5,336 nucleotides of DNA from contig DLSM01000008.1 of the NCBI GenBank assembly GCA_002500135.1, forward strand, positions 1 through 5,336. The letters run 5' to 3'. The position numbers and the translations under genes were made by a program. The DNA comes from Christensenella sp. UBA7862 (GTDB lineage Bacteria > Bacillota > Clostridia > Christensenellales > UBA1242). The notes under the pieces are model-generated. The model was not told the DNA's origin, did not search any database, and saw only the letters and a program-made list of their open reading frames with translations. This document shows positions 5,026-5,336 of the stretch, in pieces. The stretch's first letter is position 1, and the number at the start of each line of letters is the position of its first letter.

Positions 5026-5182
5026 TTGACAGCAAATGCACCAGTTTTAGAGAGTTTTATAAAGAATTAGACCGATAGTTAATTTTATGACTATCGGTCT
5101 TTTTTTAGGCACGCAAGAAGATTTTTAATCTTCTTTTGGAGCAAATTTTGACAGCAATTGCACCAAAAATTGACAGCAAATG
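5026..5182 (+). repeat. Three copies of TTGACAGCAAWTGCACCA
   Basis: An 18-bp word occurs at 5026-5043 (TTGACAGCAAATGCACCA) and at 5148-5165 with one change (AAATG to AATTG). A third copy at 5170-5182 keeps only the first 13 bp. The first lies 4 nt after the MATE stop codon, and the other two follow the terminator and are 4 bp apart. The first copy does not have a -10 box at promoter spacing, so these are not simply promoters. No terminal inverted repeats or transposase accompany them. They may be remnants of a local duplication or sites for a DNA-binding protein. Confidence 0.7.
5069..5106 (+). terminator. Intrinsic terminator after the MATE-kinase gene
   Basis: AGACCGATAGT (5069-5079) and ACTATCGGTCT (5090-5100) are a perfect 11-bp inverted repeat with a 10-nt loop, followed by a run of seven T (5100-5106). 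It closes the transcription unit that starts near 2985. Confidence 0.93.
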
Positions 5183-5336
5183 TTTTTCGTCTAAAAAATT
5201 TTGTTAAAAATATGGAAATAAAAAACCTTGAAAGTGCCTTAGCCGAGCGAAGCGAACGCCAAGGTTCTGCACGCAAATGGCTAGAAAATAAGAAAATTTG
5301 CTTTTTGCAGGCTCTTATTTTACTAGGGTTTCAAGG
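5107..5336. other. Right-edge intergenic region with hairpins and a GC-richer patch
   Basis: No convincing gene is seen here. The region holds a 9-bp hairpin (5115-5123 with 5127-5135, TTT loop) and two TTGACAGCAAWTG repeats. It also has a weak promoter-like pair, TTGACA (5170-5175) and TAAAAA (5192-5197), with a 16-bp spacer. Next comes a patch at about 5236-5280 that is much richer in G and C than its surroundings and contains the tandem GCGAAGCGAA. At the end, CTAGAAAATAAGA pairs with TCTTATTTTACTAG across one bulge, and CCTTGAAA (5227-5234 region) is inverted as TTTCAAGG in the last eight bases. An ATG at 5212 opens a frame to the window edge (41 codons) without a ribosome binding site. 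Its translation, including ALAERSERQGSARKW, looks like a read-through of the repeat rather than a protein. Confidence 0.5.

Noticed and set aside
5026..5063. Promoter made of TTGACA (5026) and TATAAA (5058)
   Set aside because: The spacer is 26 bp, far too long, and it would fire straight into the terminator at 5069.
5026..5182. CRISPR array
   Set aside because: Only three short copies with spacings of 104 and 4 bp, no regular spacers and no cas genes.
5091..5276. Minus-strand frame of 61 codons at the right edge
   Set aside because: It reads through the terminator and the repeats. The Arg/Ser-rich start comes from the GCGAA-type repeat, not from a recognisable protein.

Overview
This is an AT-rich window with Bacillota-style signals: AGGAGG-type ribosome binding sites, a perfect consensus sigma-A promoter, short U-tailed intrinsic terminators, and TGA used as a stop. 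The gene content (MTH1-like Nudix hydrolase, XRE repressor, DUF1697 remnant, MATE pump fused to a cytidylate-kinase-like domain) fits an uncultured Clostridia-type gut bacterium. That placement is inference; there is no rRNA or marker gene here.

Layout from left to right. (1) The 3' end of an acidic, beta-rich hypothetical protein (to 454). (2) A Nudix hydrolase resembling 8-oxo-dGTPase MTH1 (519-995). It converges on an XRE regulator, and the two share one long bidirectional terminator (1012-1073). (3) A small XRE repressor (1065-1379, minus) diverges from a two-TM membrane protein (1500-2045, plus). The 120 bp between them hold four copies of an ACATAGTG half-site, a consensus promoter with a dyad inside its spacer, and a repressor promoter whose -10 box predicts a leaderless mRNA. 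(4) A two-gene unit follows: a 74-aa conserved hypothetical protein and, overlapping by 4 nt, a DUF1697 gene broken by an internal frameshifting deletion (2514-2865). (5) A promoter at 2950-2978 drives a short leader with a 17-bp intrinsic terminator, placed before a 650-aa MATE transporter with a C-terminal cytidylate-kinase-like domain (3069-5021). (6) The last 315 bp hold the MATE terminator, three copies of a TTGACAGCAAWTG repeat, several hairpins and a locally GC-richer patch. No convincing gene is seen there.

The most interesting points are the regulatory architecture (attenuator before the efflux fusion, the symmetric XRE operator region) and the fused kinase-like domain, whose P-loop lacks the usual glycines. 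The genes do not form one obvious pathway; the window looks like several independent short units, each with its own promoter and terminator. Comparisons with families and consensus motifs are from memory; no search was run.
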